Of a stretch of DNA of 64,000 bases, positions 34,859 through 44,576 are shown one piece after another. The position numbers were made by a program, and so were the translations under genes. The stretch spans positions 124,001-188,000 of the forward strand of contig NZ_JACIDN010000009.1 of assembly GCF_014196345.1 (NCBI RefSeq), written 5' to 3'. The DNA is from Methylobacterium brachythecii. GTDB lineage: Bacteria > Pseudomonadota > Alphaproteobacteria > Rhizobiales > Beijerinckiaceae. Numbering within the stretch: the stretch's first letter is position 1; the number at the start of each line of letters is the position of its first letter. The notes beneath the pieces were generated by a model. That model made no database searches. It was not told the DNA's origin and saw only the letters and a program-made list of their open reading frames with translations.

Positions 34859-35755
34859 TCAAGCGGGCGCTGACCCTCGCAGATGGGTCACGAATTCCTG
34901 CGCGAAGGGCGCCAGCGCATCGAGGTCGCGCACGCACAGGGTCAGGTCGCGCGCAGCCCAAGAATCCTCCAGCGGCAGGATGGCGAAGTCCATGCCGCGC
35001 TTGGCGCGGCGGGCGGTGGTCTCCGGCACGATGCCGAGCCCGACACCGCATTCGACGAGACGGCAGATGGCGTCGAAGCTTCGGAGTTGCACCCTGAGCC
35101 GCATGACCCGGCCGATCCGCGAGGCCTTCGCGGATAGGAAGCGCGTCAGGGCGCTCGGCCGGTCCAGCCCGACGAGATCGTGTTCGAGCACTTCGGCGAA
35201 GCCGATGCTGCTGCGGCCGCTCAGGGCATGGCCCGCGGCGACCACGGCCACGAAACGATCGTGGCGAAACGGAAACGTCTGCAATCCGCCGGTATCGACC
35301 GTTCCGGCCACGATGCCGAGATCGGTCGCACCCTCGGCGACGAGCCCGACGATCTCGTCCGAGGTCCGCTCCTCCATGTCGACGCTCACGCCGGGATGGA
35401 GTGCGAGATAGGCCGAGAGCGCCTCGGGCAGGAACTCGGTCAGCGCATTGGTGTTCGACATGAGGCGGATCTGGCCGACGGCCCCGCCGGCAAAGACCGA
35501 CAGGTCGCTTTGCAGCCGATCGATATCGGTGAGCAGGCTGCGAGCATGGGCGAGGAGCGCCTGCCCGGCCGGCGTCGGCACCACGCCCTGCCTGCCCCGC
35601 ACCAGCAGCGCCGCGCCGAGGGACACCTCCATCGCCTTGATCCGCGCCGAGGCCGCTGCCAGCGCGAGATGTGCCCGCTCGGCACCATGCGTGATCGAGC
35701 CGGCCTCCACGACGTGGCGAAACAGGCCGAGATCGACGAGATCGAAACGCATCAT
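34859..35755 (-). CDS. LysR-family transcriptional regulator
   Basis: This 298-aa protein has an N-terminal winged helix (DLGLFRHVVEAGSITHGAERAH and ALLVRGRQGVVPTPAG). A periplasmic-binding-protein-like effector domain follows from about residue 90 (GQIRLMSNTNALTEFLPEAL, TDLGIVAGTVDTGGL). Start choice is between two adjacent ATGs at 35755 and 35752. It is divergent from the SLC13-type transporter gene at 35942, with 186 bases between, so that transporter is its likely target. The inducer is probably the transported anion, which is not identified. Confidence 0.92.
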   Translation of the reverse strand: MMRFDLVDLGLFRHVVEAGSITHGAERAHLALAAASARIKAMEVSLGAALLVRGRQGVVPTPAGQALLAHARSLLTDIDRLQSDLSVFAGGAVGQIRLMSNTNALTEFLPEALSAYLALHPGVSVDMEERTSDEIVGLVAEGATDLGIVAGTVDTGGLQTFPFRHDRFVAVVAAGHALSGRSSIGFAEVLEHDLVGLDRPSALTRFLSAKASRIGRVMRLRVQLRSFDAICRLVECGVGLGIVPETTARRAKRGMDFAILPLEDSWAARDLTLCVRDLDALAPFAQEFVTHLRGSAPA

Positions 35756-35941
35756 GGATCGGTCACCACCACTGGATCGATCGCCCGCACCACGTCCCAA
35801 CTTCGCTGATAACGAAACCGTGACTCGTATGCTGCGACGCATCTTACAGCACGTGCAGAAAATTTCCTTCGTCATTCGCGAAGGTAGATGCCAAAAATTC
35901 CGAATTGCGAACTGTTCCAAGTTGGGTTTTGAAGCGACCCG

Positions 35942-37267
35942 ATGGGTGCAATCGCAGCAGGCGCGGCGGCTTCGCAGGCCACGGTCTTTCTGACCGGCGG
36001 CCTCCTCGTGCTGTGCATGGGGCTATGGGCGACCGGGCTGATCGCCGAGGTCGTCACGGCACTGATGTTCTTTGCCTTGGCGATGCTGCTGAAGCTCGCC
36101 TCGCCGCAGACCATCTTCTCGGGTTTCGCGTCGCAGGCCTTCTGGCTGGTGACGAGCGGCATGGTCGTCGGGCTCGCCATCAACCGCACCGGGCTCGGTC
36201 AGCGGCTGGCGCGGGCGCTAGCCGACCAGCTGCCGAATTCCTATCCGGGCTTCGTCGCCGGCCTGATCGCCTTCTCCTTCCTGCTCGCCTTCGTGATGCC
36301 GTCCAATCTCGGGCGGATCGCGCTGATGGTGCCGGTGCTACTCGCGATCTGCGACGCCTACGGCCTCACGCCCGGCCGGCCAGGCCGCACCGGCGCGATC
36401 CTCGCGTTTGGTGTCGCCACGCCGATCCTCTCGGCGGCACTCCTGCCGGCCAACGTGCCGAACCTCGTCATGGCCGGGACCGCCGAGACGCTCTACGGCC
36501 TGCACCTGACATACCTTCCCTATCTCTGGCTGCACGCGCCGGTGCTAGCGGTGCTGAAGGGCGCGATCCTCACCGTCTGCGTGGTGCTGCTGTTCCGGGA
36601 CAGGATCGGCAGCGAGCGGCCGCCGATGGAGCCGCTGCCGCCGATCTCGGCCGACGAGCGCCGGCTCGCCGTGATCCTCGCAATCATGCTCGGTCTCTGG
36701 GTGACCGACGGCATCCACCACATCCCGCCGGCCTGGGTCGGTCTCGCCGCCGCGGTCGTGGTGATGCTGCCGAAGGTCGGCGTGCTGCCGGGCGACGCCT
36801 TCAGCCAGATCCAGCTGAAGACATGTTTCTACATCGCCGCGATCTTCGGGCTGACCGCCATCGTCAACGAGAGCGGGCTGGGACGCGAAATCGGCCGGGC
36901 GCTGCTCGCGGTGGCGCCCTTCGAAGTCGGCGCCTCGGCCAAGAACTTTGCGACCTTGGTGGCGATCTCGGTCGGTTTTCTGTTCGCGACGACGACGAAC
37001 GGCGCCCCGGCCCTCTATACCGCGCTCGCCCAGGATTTTTCCCAGGCGAGCGGGCTCGACCTGATGAGCGTGGTGATGATCCAGGTCGTCGGCTACGCGA
37101 ACGTGTTCCTGCCCTACCAGGCGCCGCCGATCGTCATGACGATGGATCTGGGCCGGGTGAGCCTCGCCGACACCACCCGTCTCACCCTGGTCTTCGGGAC
37201 CGCGACTCTGCTGATCGCAGCGCCTTGCGCCTTCCTGTGGTTTCGCCTTCTCGGGAGGCTGCCGTGA
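35942..37267 (+). CDS. SLC13/DASS-family anion transporter
   Basis: This 441-aa inner-membrane protein has about 11-12 helices. Family traits include LLLAFVMPSNLGRIALMVPV (the Ser-Asn-x motif of the first substrate half) and GFLFATTTNGAPALYTAL (the second half). Substrates of the family are dicarboxylates, citrate or sulfate; the sequence does not tell which. It lies upstream of the sdh operon, so a C4-dicarboxylate role is plausible but inferred. It is divergent from a LysR regulator. Confidence 0.85.
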   Translation: MGAIAAGAAASQATVFLTGGLLVLCMGLWATGLIAEVVTALMFFALAMLLKLASPQTIFSGFASQAFWLVTSGMVVGLAINRTGLGQRLARALADQLPNSYPGFVAGLIAFSFLLAFVMPSNLGRIALMVPVLLAICDAYGLTPGRPGRTGAILAFGVATPILSAALLPANVPNLVMAGTAETLYGLHLTYLPYLWLHAPVLAVLKGAILTVCVVLLFRDRIGSERPPMEPLPPISADERRLAVILAIMLGLWVTDGIHHIPPAWVGLAAAVVVMLPKVGVLPGDAFSQIQLKTCFYIAAIFGLTAIVNESGLGREIGRALLAVAPFEVGASAKNFATLVAISVGFLFATTTNGAPALYTALAQDFSQASGLDLMSVVMIQVVGYANVFLPYQAPPIVMTMDLGRVSLADTTRLTLVFGTATLLIAAPCAFLWFRLLGRLP

Positions 37268-37379
37268 TCGGCCAAAGGTACAGGTTTGCGGGACCGGCGG
37301 CTGCCTTGCCGCTTGCCGCAACGCACACTACGCCCTCTCTTTAGACAAACTCCAGATCCGAGCATCTCGAGGACCCGAT

Positions 37380-37781
37380 ATGGCGCCTACCGCCCGACCG
37401 ACCGTCGCCCCGCCGCTCTCCCCGCACCTGCAGGTCTACCGCTGGACCTGGACGATGCTGATGTCGATCCTGAACCGGGCGACGGGCGCGGCCCTCTATG
37501 GTGGCACCCTTCTCGTCACGATCTGGCTCGTGGCGCTTGCCTCCGGCCCTAAGGCCTACGGTGCGGTGGCTTGGTTCTTCGGCTCCTGGATCGGGCTGCT
37601 GATCCTGTTCGCCTATACCTGGGTCCTGCTGAACCACATGCTCGGCGGCCTGCGCCACTTCATCTGGGATACCGGCCGCGGCTTCGAGCGGCACGAGCGC
37701 ATGGCGCTCTCCCGCATGAGCCTGATCGCCTCGGTGGCGCTCACCATCGTCATCTGGGCGCTCGCCCTGCTGCTGCACTGA
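37380..37781 (+). CDS. sdhC: Succinate dehydrogenase cytochrome b556 subunit
   Basis: This 133-aa membrane subunit has three helices. SPHLQVYRWTWTMLMSILNRATGAAL carries the Ser/Arg quinone-site pattern (described here only by its key residues), and LLNHMLGGLRHFIWD carries the haem His. It anchors SdhA/B to the inner membrane and passes electrons to ubiquinone. It is first gene of the sdhCDAB operon. Confidence 0.95.
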   Translation: MAPTARPTVAPPLSPHLQVYRWTWTMLMSILNRATGAALYGGTLLVTIWLVALASGPKAYGAVAWFFGSWIGLLILFAYTWVLLNHMLGGLRHFIWDTGRGFERHERMALSRMSLIASVALTIVIWALALLLH

Positions 37782-37792
37782 GGAGCCCGGTC

Positions 37793-38197
37793 ATGGCCGA
37801 AACCAAGTCCGCCTCGATCCGCACGCCGCGCGCCCGTGTGAAGGGCCTCGGCGCTTCCGGGCACGGTGCTGAGCATTTCTGGATGCAGCGCCTGACCGGC
37901 GCGGCCAACCTGCTCCTGATGATCGCCTTCGCCGTCATCGTCGCGAAGATGTGGGGCCGTCCCTATCCCGAAGCCGTGGCGCTCGTCGCGCAGCCGGTCG
38001 TGGCGATCGTCCTACTGCTCACGATCGTGTCGGCCACGATCCACATGCGACTCGGCATGCAGGTGATCATCGAGGACTACGTCCACGGCACCGGTCTCAA
38101 ATTCGCGGCGCTCACCGCCAACACCTTCTACGCGGTCGCCGTCGCCGCCGCCTGCCTCTACGCGATCGTCCGCGTGGGGCTGGGCGGCCTGGTCTGA
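37793..38197 (+). CDS. sdhD: Succinate dehydrogenase membrane anchor subunit
   Basis: This 134-aa protein has three membrane helices. It contains HFWMQRLTGAANLLLM near the N-terminus, and a second-helix segment with the haem-binding His (SATIHMRLGMQVIIEDYVHG) in the usual place. The ATG at 37793 is 11 bases after the sdhC stop. Confidence 0.93.
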   Translation: MAETKSASIRTPRARVKGLGASGHGAEHFWMQRLTGAANLLLMIAFAVIVAKMWGRPYPEAVALVAQPVVAIVLLLTIVSATIHMRLGMQVIIEDYVHGTGLKFAALTANTFYAVAVAAACLYAIVRVGLGGLV

Positions 38198-38223
38198 CGC
38201 GCGCCAATCCGAGGAACAGCAGC

Positions 38224-40044
38224 ATGGCCTCCAACGGATCGAACGGAAGCGGCGCGCCCGCCTATCCCATCATCGACCACACCTTCGACGTCGTGATCGT
38301 CGGCGCAGGCGGCGCAGGATTGCGTGCCACGGTGGGCTGCAGCCAGGCCGGGCTTCGCACCGCCTGCATCACCAAGGTGTTTCCGACCCGCTCGCACACG
38401 GTTGCCGCACAGGGCGGCATCTCGGCCTCGCTCGGGAACATGGGCCCGGACGACTGGCGCTGGCACATGTACGACACGGTGAAGGGGTCGGACTGGCTCG
38501 GCGACCAGGACTGCATCGAATATCTCGTCCGCAACGCGCCGGCCGCCGTCTACGAGCTCGAACACTGGGGCGTCCCGTTCTCGCGAACGGAAGAAGGCAA
38601 GATCTACCAGCGGCCCTTCGGCGGCATGACCACCGATTACGGCAAGGGCACCGCCCAGCGCACCTGCGCCGCAGCCGACCGCACCGGCCACGCCATGCTC
38701 CACACCCTCTACGGGCAGGCCGTGAAGAACTCGACAGAATTCTTCATCGAGTACTTCGCCCTCGACCTGATCATGGACGAGGACGGCCGCTGCCGGGGCG
38801 TCATCGCGCTCGACCAGGCCACTGGCGAGATCCATCGCTTCCGCGCCCAGACCACGATCCTAGCGACCGGCGGCTACGGCCGGGCCTATTTCTCGGCGAC
38901 CTCCGCGCACACCTGCACTGGCGACGGCAACGCCATGGTGCTGCGCGCCGGCCTGCCGCTGCAGGACATGGAGTTCGTGCAGTTCCACCCCACCGGCATC
39001 TACGGCGCCGGTTGCCTGATCACGGAAGGATCGCGCGGCGAGGGCGGCTACCTGACGAACTCCGAGGGCGAGCGCTTCATGGAGCGCTACGCGCCGTCGG
39101 CGAAAGACCTTGCCTCGCGCGACGTGGTCTCGCGCTCCATGACCATGGAGATCCGCGACGGCCGCGGCGTCGGCAAGAACAAGGATCACATCTACCTGCA
39201 CCTCGATCATCTCGATCCGAAGATCCTGCACGAGCGCCTGCCCGGCATCTCGGAGAGCGCGCGGATCTTCGCGGGCGTGGACGTGACCAAGGAGCCGATC
39301 CCGGTCATCCCGACGGTGCACTACAACATGGGCGGCATCCCCACGAACTTTCACGGTGAGGTGCTCACCCTGAAGAACGGCAACCCGGACACCATCGTCC
39401 CCGGATTGATGGCGCTCGGCGAGGCGGCCTGCGTCTCCGTGCACGGCGCCAACCGGCTCGGCTCCAACTCGCTGATCGATCTCGTTGTGTTCGGCCGCGC
39501 CGCGGGCCTGCGCTGCGCCGAGATCGTCGAGAAGGGCGCCCGTCAGCCCGACCTGCCCAAGGATTCCGCCGACAAGGCGCTCTCCCGCCTGGATCATTTC
39601 CGCAATGCCAGCGGCGGCACGCCGACGGCCAAGCTGCGGGACGAGATGCAGCGCACGATGCAGAACAACTGCGCGGTCTTCCGCACCGGCGACGTGCTGG
39701 AGGAGGGCAGGGGCCTGATCGGCAAGGTGTTCAAGGGCGCCGCCGACATCGCCGTGAAAGACCGGTCTCTGGTCTGGAACACCGACCTGCTCGAAACGCT
39801 CGAATTTGACAACCTGATCGGCCAGGCCGTCGTCACCATGGAATCGGCTGCCAACCGCACCGAGTCCCGCGGCGCGCACGCCCGCGAAGACTTTTCCGAG
39901 CGCAATGACAAGGACTGGATGAAGCACACCCTAGCCTGGCTCGACGAGACATCCGGAAAGGTCACGATCGATTACCGGCCGGTGCATACCTACACCATGT
40001 CGAACGAGATCCAGTACATCGAGCCGAAGGCTCGGGTATATTGA
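38224..40044 (+). CDS. sdhA: Succinate dehydrogenase flavoprotein subunit
   Basis: This 606-aa catalytic subunit oxidises succinate to fumarate on the cytoplasmic face. The FAD motif VIVGAGGAGLRA starts near residue 23. The covalent-FAD His is in TRSHTVAAQGGISASLG. The substrate-site blocks are HPTGIYGAGCLITEGSRGEGG and the Arg-rich RYAPSAKDLASRD, with the second FAD block HGANRLGSNSLIDLVVFGR. The length is normal. The end overlaps a TTG start of the unexpected methyltransferase frame. Confidence 0.97.
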   Translation: MASNGSNGSGAPAYPIIDHTFDVVIVGAGGAGLRATVGCSQAGLRTACITKVFPTRSHTVAAQGGISASLGNMGPDDWRWHMYDTVKGSDWLGDQDCIEYLVRNAPAAVYELEHWGVPFSRTEEGKIYQRPFGGMTTDYGKGTAQRTCAAADRTGHAMLHTLYGQAVKNSTEFFIEYFALDLIMDEDGRCRGVIALDQATGEIHRFRAQTTILATGGYGRAYFSATSAHTCTGDGNAMVLRAGLPLQDMEFVQFHPTGIYGAGCLITEGSRGEGGYLTNSEGERFMERYAPSAKDLASRDVVSRSMTMEIRDGRGVGKNKDHIYLHLDHLDPKILHERLPGISESARIFAGVDVTKEPIPVIPTVHYNMGGIPTNFHGEVLTLKNGNPDTIVPGLMALGEAACVSVHGANRLGSNSLIDLVVFGRAAGLRCAEIVEKGARQPDLPKDSADKALSRLDHFRNASGGTPTAKLRDEMQRTMQNNCAVFRTGDVLEEGRGLIGKVFKGAADIAVKDRSLVWNTDLLETLEFDNLIGQAVVTMESAANRTESRGAHAREDFSERNDKDWMKHTLAWLDETSGKVTIDYRPVHTYTMSNEIQYIEPKARVY

Positions 40045-40064
40045 GCGCGGGCGGCACCGGACCG

Positions 40065-40886
40065 ATGAGCCTCCTGTCGAAAATCGTCGGACGACCGTCG
40101 AAGCCGGCTTCGACGCTGTTGCGCGCCGGCGCCCCGGCCGAGCCGCCCGGCTCATGGAGCGACGTCGTCAACAGCTACCAGCTCCCCTTCGATCAGTCCG
40201 GAGAGCAGGCTCGTGCGGCCAACGCGGCCGAGGCGGCGTATTACGCGCAGTCCGACCGGATCGCGCATAAGTGGCATTCCTACCTGGAGGTCTATGACCG
40301 CCACCTGTCGCAATACCGCGACAAACCGGTACGCTTCCTGGAAATCGGCGTCTTCCAGGGCGGCGCCCTTCAGGTCTGGCGGCGCTATCTCGGACAGGCG
40401 GCGATCCTGAACGGGCTCGACATCGATCCGCGCTGCGCCCAGGTCGACGACCCTGACCTGACGATCCACATCGGCAGCCAGACCGACACCGCGCTGCTCG
40501 CGCGTATCGTCGAGCAGATGGGCGGCATCGACGTGGTGATCGACGATGCGAGCCACGTCAGCGAGCACCAGATCGCGACCTTCGAGTTCCTGTACCCGCT
40601 GCTCGCCCCGAACGGCATCTACATCGTCGAAGACGTGCACTGCTCCTACTGGCCGGATTTCGGCGGCGGCCTGCGGGCACCCGGCGCCTTCATGGAATAC
40701 GCCAAGGGCCTGCTCGACCGCCTCCACGCCCGCTACGTGCTCGACCCCGATCCGGAGGACCGCGATCCGGGCTTTGCGGACGTGACGCACGGCATCTCCT
40801 TCCACGACAGCATGGTCGTCTTCGAGAAGCGCGCCAGCAAAGGGCCGCCGCGGACCAACGCCGTCGGCACCCGCTGGACTTTCTAG
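40065..40886 (+). CDS. Class I SAM-dependent methyltransferase inside the sdh operon
   Basis: This 273-aa protein has a Rossmann methyltransferase core: RFLEIGVFQGGALQVW (motif I), LNGLDIDPRC (motif II) and IDVVIDDASHVSEHQ, with YIVEDVHCSYWPDF further on. The pattern resembles TylF-like O-methyltransferases and cephalosporin-hydroxylase-type proteins acting on small molecules or sugars. It lies between sdhA and sdhB on the same strand, 21 bases before sdhB. The ATG at 40065 is preferred; a TTG at 40041 overlapping the sdhA stop is possible. It is not a known sdh component. Confidence 0.85.
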   Translation: MSLLSKIVGRPSKPASTLLRAGAPAEPPGSWSDVVNSYQLPFDQSGEQARAANAAEAAYYAQSDRIAHKWHSYLEVYDRHLSQYRDKPVRFLEIGVFQGGALQVWRRYLGQAAILNGLDIDPRCAQVDDPDLTIHIGSQTDTALLARIVEQMGGIDVVIDDASHVSEHQIATFEFLYPLLAPNGIYIVEDVHCSYWPDFGGGLRAPGAFMEYAKGLLDRLHARYVLDPDPEDRDPGFADVTHGISFHDSMVVFEKRASKGPPRTNAVGTRWTF

Positions 40887-40907
40887 AATTCCGGAGCCCT
40901 ACCGCTC

Positions 40908-41732
40908 ATGGCACAGTTCACCCTCCCCAAAAATTCGCAGATCCGCGAAGGCAAGACCTGGCCGGCGCCCGAAGGCGCCAAGAATCTTCAGGTGTTCCGG
41001 ATCTATCGCTGGAACCCGGATGACGGGCAGAACCCGCGCATCGACACCTACCATGTCGACCGCGACGATTGCGGCCCGATGGTCCTCGACGCCCTGCTCT
41101 GGATCAAGAACAAGGTCGACGCGACCCTGGTCTTCCGCCGCTCCTGCCGCGAGGGCATCTGCGGCTCCTGCGCCATGAACATCGAGGGCCAGAATGCGCT
41201 GGCCTGCACCATCGGCATCGACGAGTGCCGCAAGCCCGACAACGCGCTGCCGCTGCTGACCCGCAAGGACAAGGACGGCGCAGTGAGGATCTACCCGCTG
41301 CCGCACATGCCGGTGATCAAGGACCTCGTGCCGGATCTCACCAACTTCTACGCCCAGCACGCCTCGGTCGAGCCCTGGCTCCAGACCGAGACACTCTCGC
41401 CAGAGAAGGAATGGCGGCAGACCCCGGAGGACCGGCAGAAGCTCGACGGGCTCTACGAGTGCATCCTGTGCGCCTGCTGCACCACGTCCTGCCCGAGCTA
41501 CTGGTGGAACGGCGACAAGTTCCTCGGCCCCGCGGCCCTGCTCCAGGCCTATCGTTGGCTGATCGACAGCCGAGACGAGAACACCGGCGAGCGCCTCGAC
41601 GGGCTCCACGACCCGTTCCGGCTCTATCGCTGCCACACGATCATGAACTGCGCCAATACCTGCCCGAAGAATCTCAATCCGGCGAAAGCCATCGCCGAGA
41701 TCAAGAAGATGATGGTCGAGCGCGCGGCGTAA
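40908..41732 (+). CDS. sdhB: Succinate dehydrogenase iron-sulfur subunit
   Basis: This 274-aa protein carries three clusters: the [2Fe-2S] motif SCREGICGSCAMNIEG with a later Cys near residue 103, the [4Fe-4S] motif CILCACCTTSCPSYWW near residue 185, and the [3Fe-4S]/[4Fe-4S] Cys in CHTIMNCANTCPKNLNP. It links SdhA to the membrane subunits. Length and motif order are typical. Confidence 0.96.
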   Translation: MAQFTLPKNSQIREGKTWPAPEGAKNLQVFRIYRWNPDDGQNPRIDTYHVDRDDCGPMVLDALLWIKNKVDATLVFRRSCREGICGSCAMNIEGQNALACTIGIDECRKPDNALPLLTRKDKDGAVRIYPLPHMPVIKDLVPDLTNFYAQHASVEPWLQTETLSPEKEWRQTPEDRQKLDGLYECILCACCTTSCPSYWWNGDKFLGPAALLQAYRWLIDSRDENTGERLDGLHDPFRLYRCHTIMNCANTCPKNLNPAKAIAEIKKMMVERAA

Positions 41733-41734
41733 TC

Positions 41735-41771
41735 GACAGCGGCCTTCGATGCCGTCGCATCGAAGGCTGTC
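41735..41771 (+). terminator. Hairpin after sdhB, possible terminator
   Basis: CCTTCGATGC pairs perfectly with GCATCGAAGG around a CGTC loop, with a GACAG/CTGTC outer stem and a small bulge. No T tract follows, so termination efficiency is uncertain. The rest of the gap up to 41986 shows no gene. Confidence 0.45.
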
Positions 41772-41986
41772 CGCCGCATCGGCGGCGACGCGCGTTCGCA
41801 CCGGCCGACGGCCACGTGCCTCGGTTCCGGCCAGGGAAAACCAACTGCGGCTGACCGGCCACACCGACCTGAAAAGGCGGCACTTCCCGGCTATTCACAG
41901 CAGGCACCGAGCCGGCCGCCTTGCGGCCATCGCAATTGGCGGCGACGCAGCGGTCCAATCTCGGCCGTAATGGGGATCGTGTACCG

Positions 41987-42553
41987 ATGCCGCGTCAGCT
42001 CCTGTCGACTGCCGCCGTCCTTGCGCTCGCTTGCGGGCTCGGCGCCTGTGGCACGAGCCGCTTCGATGGCCCATCCCGCCAGGCGCCACGTGCGCAGCTC
42101 CCGCCCGAGCCCTATGCCGCCGCACCCTCGGGTGCGGTCACGAGCACGCCCCTGGCGCCACCACCCGGCGCCACCGCCGAGGGGCAGCCGCTCGGCGCCG
42201 GCATCGTCGCCTCGGCTCCGCCGCCCGTCGTCGCGGAGCCCGTCACGCCGCCTGCTCCGCCGCCCGTCGTCGCCACCGGCCGTTCCTCGGTCGTCGGCGG
42301 CTGGACCGCCACCGATGCCAACGGCAGCTGCCGGGTCTCGCTGACCAGCTCTCCGACGCTGGACCTCTACCGTGCGACCACCTCGGGCTGCGCCAACAAG
42401 GATCTCGCCAAGGTGTCCGCCTGGGATTTCCGCGATGGCGAGGTCTACCTGTACCAGTCCGGCGGCACCGTCGCCGCACGCCTGAAACAGGCCGGCGGCT
42501 CCCTGGACGGCGCCCTTTCGAAGTCCGGTGCGTCGCTCTCGCTGGCGCGGTAG
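41987..42553 (+). CDS. Lipoprotein with AprI/Inh protease-inhibitor-like domain
   Basis: This 188-aa protein has a lipobox LGAC in the signal peptide (about residues 12-20). A long Pro/Ala-rich linker follows (about 35-100). The C-terminal beta-barrel-type domain contains VVGGWTATDANGSCRVSL, LDLYRATTSGCANKDLAKV and WDFRDGEVYLY. This is the pattern of Inh/Omp19-type metalloprotease inhibitors of alphaproteobacteria, which sit in the outer membrane or periplasm. The two Cys residues probably form the family disulfide. Confidence 0.85.
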   Translation: MPRQLLSTAAVLALACGLGACGTSRFDGPSRQAPRAQLPPEPYAAAPSGAVTSTPLAPPPGATAEGQPLGAGIVASAPPPVVAEPVTPPAPPPVVATGRSSVVGGWTATDANGSCRVSLTSSPTLDLYRATTSGCANKDLAKVSAWDFRDGEVYLYQSGGTVAARLKQAGGSLDGALSKSGASLSLAR

Positions 42554-42701
42554 GTTTCTTCCCCTCCGTCACCCTGGGGCTCGCCAGCGGCGAGAACCCG
42601 GAATCGACCCGTGATGCGCGATCTGAGTCTAGCGCCGGGTCCATCGGGGATTCCGGGTTCCGCTTCGCGGTCTCGGAATGACGGGCGACGATGCGAGATC
42701 G

Positions 42702-44435
42702 TCATGGGTTGATGCGCATGCCCAGCAGGAAGATGTTGTCGCTGAAGCTCGAGGTGCGGTCGGTGCTGGTGATCTGCTGGTAGACGTAGCTGCCGCGCAG
42801 CGTCAGCCAACGGTTGAAGCGGTAGTCGATCCGCGCCAGCGCCGAGTAGCCGCGCTCCTTGATCTGGACTCCCTGGTAGTCGCTGCTGAGGAAGCCGCCG
42901 CCCACGGTGATCGAGAGGTTGCGCAGGAGGTCGTGCTGCACCTCGAGCGTCGCGGCGTCGGTGAACACGCCGCTCGAGCCCGCGACCGAGGTCTCGATCA
43001 CGCCGGTCTGCTGGCTGAAGCGCACGGTGGTCAGCGGGCTCACCTGCCAGATCAGAGCGGCGTTGAAGATCGGGGCCGTGATCGCGCGCAGCTTCGGGTC
43101 GACGTAGTCGCGGCGCTGCAGGCCCGCCGAGATCTCCGCCGAGACGAAGCGTGTCAGGGTGACCGTCGCACCGGCGGTGAAGCCGACCCCGTCCGAATCC
43201 CGGCGGAAACCCTGCTGGTCCACGGGTGTGTCGTAGATGCGCGTGTCGAGCAGCGTTTCGACGAAGGGCGTGATCACCGGCGAGATCTCGTAGCCCGCCC
43301 GCAGGCGCACGCCATACTGGTTGGCGTTGCGGTCGCTCTGGATCAGCGCGGTGCCGTCGGCGAGCCTCGCATCGTCGAAGACCTGGCGGTCGATCGAGCC
43401 TCGCAAGGTCACCTGGATGCGGTTGAAATTCTCGGTGACGCCGGCCGAGGCGCCGTAGGTCGCGAAGATCGGCCGGCTGGTGGCCGCCGCGCCGAGGTCG
43501 GGGCTGCCGGTGCGCTGCGTGTCGACTACGAAACGGGTTTCGAGGTCGACGCGGGTGTCGCGGTTCACGTCGATGCGCATGCGCGTCACGCCCGAGGCGT
43601 TCGGGCGGCTCGCCATCTCGTTGTCGGGAAACTCGCTGTAGCCGCCGCGCAGCTCGCCCGAGAGCTCACTCGACGACCAATCGCTGCGAAACAGCAGTTC
43701 GGCGTCGCTGCGCAGCGCCGTCGAGCCCTTCGCGGCACGCGCCGTGGTCTGGTCGGGGTTGGTGTCGTAGCCGACGCTCTGCGTGAAGGCCGGCAGGAAG
43801 GTCATCGTGCCGAGCTTGATCCCGAGTGGCGCGTAGGCCGGATCGGCTTCGCCCGGCTGACGGAAGCCGGGGGAGGAGAGCAGCAGCCGGCCGGGATTGC
43901 TCAGGCCGAGCAGCGGGATCGCCGTCGGCAGCGGAACCGCGGTCGGCAGGGGCACGCCGGAGACCGGCGTCTGGATCACCGGCGTCAGGCGCAGGTCGGT
44001 GACGTAGCCCTGGGTGCGCGCGCGGGTCAGGACCCGAGTCGGAAGGCCGTAGCGGCGCGGCGGCGCAGCCCGCTGCCGCAGCAGGCCCGCGGGCGCGGCG
44101 GCGCCGCGCGCCCCCGAGATGCCGGAGACCGGCGGACCGGCGGAGCGGAAGCGCGGCAGCCGGGCGACGCTGTCACCGGCATCGCCCGCATCGCCCGAGG
44201 TCTGACCGCCGGCCAGCACGTTGCCGTTGCCGCCAGCACCGCGCAGCGCCGGCAGGCCGGTTTGTCCCGTATCGAGGCCGAACCGTTCGGATGGACGCTT
44301 CCTGGCGAGCGGATTGCCGGCCTCGAAGGCAGGCGGCATCGCGTCCTGGTCGGCGGACTGGGCCTGCGCCGGCGCCGTCCAGCCGAGCGCACCGCTCAGG
44401 GCGGTCGCGCAGAGAAGCAGGCCGCACAGCCGCAT
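42702..44435 (-). CDS. Outer-membrane beta-barrel protein
   Basis: This 577-aa protein has a signal peptide (about residues 1-25, ending PAQAQ). A Gly/Pro-rich N-terminal region follows (to about residue 190). The long C-terminal barrel has alternating hydrophobic strands, for example FTQSVGYDTNPDQTT, ELLFRSDWSSSELSGELRGG and RWLTLRGSYVYQQI. It ends LLGMRINP, close to the usual aromatic outer-membrane end but lacking a terminal Phe. The ATG at 44435 is preferred because the signal peptide starts there; an upstream in-frame ATG at 44552 would add a basic stretch. Function unknown; a porin or exopolysaccharide role is possible. Confidence 0.75.
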   Translation of the reverse strand: MRLCGLLLCATALSGALGWTAPAQAQSADQDAMPPAFEAGNPLARKRPSERFGLDTGQTGLPALRGAGGNGNVLAGGQTSGDAGDAGDSVARLPRFRSAGPPVSGISGARGAAAPAGLLRQRAAPPRRYGLPTRVLTRARTQGYVTDLRLTPVIQTPVSGVPLPTAVPLPTAIPLLGLSNPGRLLLSSPGFRQPGEADPAYAPLGIKLGTMTFLPAFTQSVGYDTNPDQTTARAAKGSTALRSDAELLFRSDWSSSELSGELRGGYSEFPDNEMASRPNASGVTRMRIDVNRDTRVDLETRFVVDTQRTGSPDLGAAATSRPIFATYGASAGVTENFNRIQVTLRGSIDRQVFDDARLADGTALIQSDRNANQYGVRLRAGYEISPVITPFVETLLDTRIYDTPVDQQGFRRDSDGVGFTAGATVTLTRFVSAEISAGLQRRDYVDPKLRAITAPIFNAALIWQVSPLTTVRFSQQTGVIETSVAGSSGVFTDAATLEVQHDLLRNLSITVGGGFLSSDYQGVQIKERGYSALARIDYRFNRWLTLRGSYVYQQITSTDRTSSFSDNIFLLGMRINP

Positions 44436-44576
44436 GGCGGCGCGCCGTCTCCCCGCTTCTGCGATGGGCCGCTCGCCTGTCACGGGTGGACGTCGCTCCG
44501 TCGTCCTCGAAAGGGCAGGGCGGTTCGCGCCGCGGGTCGAACCGAGGCTCACGCCGCGGCCGCCCCCGGACGAGCC

